Shown here: positions 6,148-8,456 of the stretch, piece by piece
How the letters are laid out: each line of letters begins with the position of its first letter
How positions within the stretch are numbered: the stretch's first letter is position 1
Assembly: GCA_945613785.1 (NCBI GenBank)
Contig: CALZAJ010000064.1
Coordinates: forward strand, 1 to 8,456
From: an uncultured Verrucomicrobiota bacterium
GTDB lineage: Bacteria > Verrucomicrobiota > Kiritimatiellia > RFP12 > UBA1067
Direction of reading: 5' to 3'
DNA length: 8,456 nt
Translations under genes and position numbers: made by a program
The notes under the pieces: model-generated
The model's input: the letters and a program-made list of their open reading frames with translations, nothing else
Database searches by the model: none
Told to the model about the DNA's origin: nothing

Positions 6148-7518
6148 ATGAACAAAAACATCGTCTGTATTGGTGCCGGATACATTGGCGGACCCACGAT
6201 GGCGGTCGTCGCCAAGATGAACCCCGACCGTAAGGTCGTGGTCGTGGACATCAACAAGTCGCGCATCGCGGCGTGGAATTCGAAGAATTTCGCGTTGCCG
6301 ATCTATGAGCCCGGCTTGGTCGACATCGTGAAAGAGGTCCGTGGCAAAAACCTGTTCTTCTCGACGGACATCGACAAGGCGATTCGTGAATGCGACATCA
6401 TCTTCGTTGGCGTCAACACCCCGACGAAGATGTTTGGACGCGGCAAGGGCCGTGCGAGCGATCTCCAGTACTGGGAGGCGACGGCGCGCAACATCAAGAA
6501 GATCGCGAAGACTCCGAAGATCGTCGTCGAGAAGTCGACGCTCCCTGTCCGTACGGCCGCTGCGATGGAGGCGATCCTGAACAGCGAAGACGACGGCAAG
6601 TTCACCGTTCTTTCGAATCCCGAATTCCTCGCCGAAGGTACGGCGATCAAGGATCTCCTGAATCCGGATCGCGTGCTGATCGGCGGACCCCAGACGCCGG
6701 CCGGACTGGCGGCGGTGCGGGCGGTCGTCGACATCTATCGCGGACAGCAGGGCGCCTGGGTGCCCGAGAAGAAGATCCTGACGACGAACGTCTGGTCCGC
6801 GGAACTCACCAAGCTCGCTGCGAACGCGATGCTCGCGCAGCGCGTGAGCTCAATCAATGCGCTCGCCGGCCTTTGCGAGGCGACGGGTGCGGATATCGAA
6901 GAGGTCGCGCGCGTGATGGGCGCGGACCATCGTATCGGTCCGAAGTTCCTCAAGGCAGGACCTGGTTTCGGCGGCAGCTGCTTCAAGAAGGACGTCCTCA
7001 ATCTCGTCTATCTCTGCGAGTCGTTCGGACTCCACACCGCGGCGGAATACTGGTCTCAGGTCATCAAGATGAACGACCACCAGCAGGAGCGCATCGTCTC
7101 CCGTCTCTTCAAGGCGATGTTCAACACGCTCGCGAACAAGAAGATTGCGGTCTTCGGCTTTGCGTTCAAGGCCAATACGGGCGATACGCGCGAGACCCCG
7201 GCGGATACCGTGGTGCGTCTCCTGAACGAGGAGCACGTCCGTCTCGCGATCACCGATCCCAAGGCGCTCGACAACGCCAAGAAGGACCTTGCTGACATCG
7301 CGTCCGACGCGCTGGCGTTCGTGTCCGATCCCTACAAGGCCGCGAAGGACGCCGACGCCGTCCTCGTGATGACCGATTGGGCCGAATATCCGACGCTCGA
7401 CTGGGCGAAGATCTACAAGTCAATGCGCAAGCCCGCGCTCGTCTTCGATACGCGTAACTGCCTTGACGCCGTCGCGCTCCGCAAGCTCGGCTTCAAGGTC
7501 CTGAACGTCGGCAAGTGA
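6148..7518 (+). CDS. ugd: UDP-glucose 6-dehydrogenase, animal-like type
   Basis: The enzyme oxidises UDP-glucose to UDP-glucuronate with two NAD+ in the cytoplasm, supplying precursors for uronic-acid polysaccharides, lipopolysaccharide or capsule. The 456-residue protein has an NAD-binding Rossmann domain with GAGYIGGP (9-16) and VVDINKSRI (33-40), a central dimerisation helix and a C-terminal UDP-binding domain (about 330-456). Catalytic and binding residues are all visible: T131 in EKST, E159 and E163 in NPEFLAEG, K222 and N226 in ELTKLAANA, nucleophile C278 in FGGSCF, D282 in KKD, R262 in HRIGPKFLKA and R436 in FDTR. Segments such as PIYEPGL, RGKNLFFSTDID, VNTPTK and AQRVSSINAL match, from memory, the human enzyme far better than the short E. 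coli Ugd. The disordered C-terminal tail of the human protein is absent. The gene has its own promoter and no sugar or polysaccharide genes beside it. Confidence 0.96.
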   Translation: MNKNIVCIGAGYIGGPTMAVVAKMNPDRKVVVVDINKSRIAAWNSKNFALPIYEPGLVDIVKEVRGKNLFFSTDIDKAIRECDIIFVGVNTPTKMFGRGKGRASDLQYWEATARNIKKIAKTPKIVVEKSTLPVRTAAAMEAILNSEDDGKFTVLSNPEFLAEGTAIKDLLNPDRVLIGGPQTPAGLAAVRAVVDIYRGQQGAWVPEKKILTTNVWSAELTKLAANAMLAQRVSSINALAGLCEATGADIEEVARVMGADHRIGPKFLKAGPGFGGSCFKKDVLNLVYLCESFGLHTAAEYWSQVIKMNDHQQERIVSRLFKAMFNTLANKKIAVFGFAFKANTGDTRETPADTVVRLLNEEHVRLAITDPKALDNAKKDLADIASDALAFVSDPYKAAKDADAVLVMTDWAEYPTLDWAKIYKSMRKPALVFDTRNCLDAVALRKLGFKVLNVGK

Positions 7519-7536
7519 ACGGGTGCAACGGGCTTG

Positions 7537-7546
7537 GCGTCGACGC
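7537..7546. other. Ten-base palindrome in the ugd-argS gap
   Basis: GCGTCGACGC is a perfect self-complementary decamer about 20 bases after the ugd stop codon. With no loop and no following T-run it is not a convincing intrinsic terminator; it might bind a dimeric protein or mean nothing. Nothing else is recognisable in the gap apart from the argS promoter and ribosome binding site. Confidence 0.25.
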
Positions 7547-7591
7547 GGCGGCTAACCCATTGCCCTCGAGCGCGTACCGACGGACCGAATA

Positions 7592-7600
7592 TGATATAAT
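7592..7600 (+). promoter_or_regulatory. Extended -10 promoter of argS
   Basis: Third copy of TGATATAAT, with TATAAT at 7595-7600 and no clear -35 hexamer. Transcription should begin near 7606-7608, giving a leader of about 30 bases before the ATG at 7638. Unlike the coaD and ugd promoters this one yields an mRNA with a normal ribosome binding site. Confidence 0.82.
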
Positions 7601-7624
7601 ACTCCCCATTCTTTGGATTTTCGT

Positions 7625-7630
7625 GAGGAG
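7625..7630 (+). promoter_or_regulatory. Ribosome binding site of argS
   Basis: GAGGAG is seven bases before the ATG at 7638 and selects it over the out-of-frame ATG at 7631, which directly abuts the site and would not encode the synthetase. Confidence 0.85.
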
Positions 7631-7637
7631 ATGACGA

Positions 7638-8456
7638 ATGGAACTGACGGCGATAGTGAAGGCGGCCTTTGAGAAGGCGTTTCCTGAGGGTGATTTTTCG
7701 GGCGTGCGCGTGGTGCCGGCGACGGACCCCAAATTCGGCGACTACCAGTGCAATGACGCGCTCAAGTGCGCCAAGCAGTTCAAGATGAATCCGCGTCAGG
7801 CCGCGCAGAAGGTGGTCGAGAACCTCGACACCGCCTGTTTCGAGAAGGTCGAGATCGCGGGTCCCGGCTTCCTGAACCTCACGGTCTCGCCGGCGTGGCT
7901 CAACGGACAGCTCGCGACCTTGAGCGCCCAGCCGAAGTGCGGCATTCCGCAGTCGGGCGCGGGCAAGAAGATCGTCATCGACTACTCCTCGCCGAACGCC
8001 GCCAAGCAGATGCACATCGGCCACATCCGTTCGACGGTGATCGGCAATGCGATCGACCGCATCTTCCGTGCGCTCGGCTATGACGTGATCGCCGACAACC
8101 ACCTGGGCGACTGGGGCACGCAGTTCGGCATCCTCATCAAGGGCTATCGCGAACTCCTCTCGCAGGAAGAGCGCGACAACCTCTCGGTGCCGTATCTCGA
8201 GAAGTGCTACGTCCTTTCCGCGGCGAAGGCGAAGGAAGAGGACGGCGTCTGGAAGGAGGCCTGCAAGCAGGAGCTCGTGAAGCTCCAGCAGGGCGATCCC
8301 GAGAACCTCGCGCTCTGGAAGAAGTTCATCGACATCTCGATCAACGAGTTCAACCGCATGTACGACAAGCTCGGCGTCAAGTTCGACACCTACCGCGGCG
8401 AGTCGTACTACAACGACACGATGCCTGTCATCGTCGCACGCCTGCAGGAGATTGGT
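7638..8456 (+). CDS. argS: Arginyl-tRNA synthetase, N-terminal part (cut by window end)
   Basis: This class I synthetase charges tRNA-Arg with arginine in the cytoplasm. The first 273 codons are present and open to the last base; ArgRS is usually about 550-600 residues, so roughly half lies outside. Residues 1 to about 100 form the ArgRS-specific N-terminal additional domain that contacts the tRNA D-loop; FGDYQCNDA (33-41) is typical of it. The catalytic Rossmann domain follows, with DYSSPNAAKQMHIGHIRST (115-132) holding the HIGH signature H126-IG-H129, and the ArgRS motif HLGDWGTQFG (155-164). The KMSK-like loop and anticodon-binding domain are beyond the window. It has its own extended -10 promoter and a GAGGAG ribosome binding site. 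No T-box-like leader is possible, since the predicted leader is only about 30 bases. Confidence 0.96.
   Translation, partial: MELTAIVKAAFEKAFPEGDFSGVRVVPATDPKFGDYQCNDALKCAKQFKMNPRQAAQKVVENLDTACFEKVEIAGPGFLNLTVSPAWLNGQLATLSAQPKCGIPQSGAGKKIVIDYSSPNAAKQMHIGHIRSTVIGNAIDRIFRALGYDVIADNHLGDWGTQFGILIKGYRELLSQEERDNLSVPYLEKCYVLSAAKAKEEDGVWKEACKQELVKLQQGDPENLALWKKFIDISINEFNRMYDKLGVKFDTYRGESYYNDTMPVIVARLQEIG

Noticed and set aside
6390..7295. A 301-codon + strand frame overlapping ugd in another phase
   Set aside because: The product is Arg/Gly-rich low-complexity sequence, typical of an off-frame reading of GC-rich DNA; ugd is intact and certain.
7519..7591. Intrinsic terminator after ugd
   Set aside because: Only a short loopless palindrome and no T-run are present; no stable hairpin plus U-tract could be built by eye.
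7631..7633. ATG directly after GAGGAG as an alternative argS start
   Set aside because: It is seven bases upstream of the true start, so out of frame, and has no spacer from the ribosome binding site.
1..8456. Defence island, CRISPR array, transposon, tRNA or other accessory system
   Set aside because: No repeats with spacers, transposase, integrase, toxin, nuclease cassette or tRNA cloverleaf was seen. All seven genes are recognisable core families and RecD2 here is a repair helicase, not evidence of a defence system.

Overview
The window looks like an ordinary housekeeping stretch of a bacterial chromosome. It carries seven protein genes, all on the + strand and tightly packed; the longest gap is about 120 bases (7519-7637). 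The coding DNA is GC-rich, with mostly C or G at third codon positions. The flavodiiron protein suggests an anaerobic or microaerobic life. The dihydrouridine synthase resembles, from memory, a branch seen in the Planctomycetes-Verrucomicrobia-Chlamydiae (PVC) superphylum and some other Gram-negative groups. The UDP-glucose dehydrogenase is of the animal-like type. A PVC-type lineage such as Kiritimatiellota is a possible but low-confidence guess; no marker gene here fixes the phylum.

Layout: a probable transcription unit starts at about position 62 and runs through coaD (coenzyme A synthesis), a flavodiiron O2/NO reductase, a PatA-like class I/II aminotransferase, recD2 (DNA helicase) and a tRNA-dihydrouridine synthase family gene. 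The gaps within it are 51, 24, -1 (a TGATG stop/start overlap) and 5 bases. Two further genes each have their own promoter: ugd (UDP-glucose to UDP-glucuronate) and argS (arginyl-tRNA synthetase), which is cut by the window end. The five genes of the first unit share no obvious pathway, so this looks like a convenience operon rather than a dedicated system. I did not find a defence system, mobile element, CRISPR array, tRNA or rRNA.

The most informative non-coding signal is the identical nine-base element TGATATAAT (an extended -10 promoter motif, TGnTATAAT) in front of coaD, ugd and argS, with no convincing -35 box in any case. For coaD and ugd the start codon lies only 10 and 8 bases beyond the -10 hexamer and there is no Shine-Dalgarno sequence, so both mRNAs are predicted to be leaderless. 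argS has a leader of about 30 bases with a clear GAGGAG ribosome binding site. The other oddities are small insert-like sequences inside genes: a CCCAACA-type low-complexity block that replaces an expected helix in the dihydrouridine synthase, a GC-rich stem-loop encoding a linker in RecD2, and a perfect 10-base tandem duplication in recD2.
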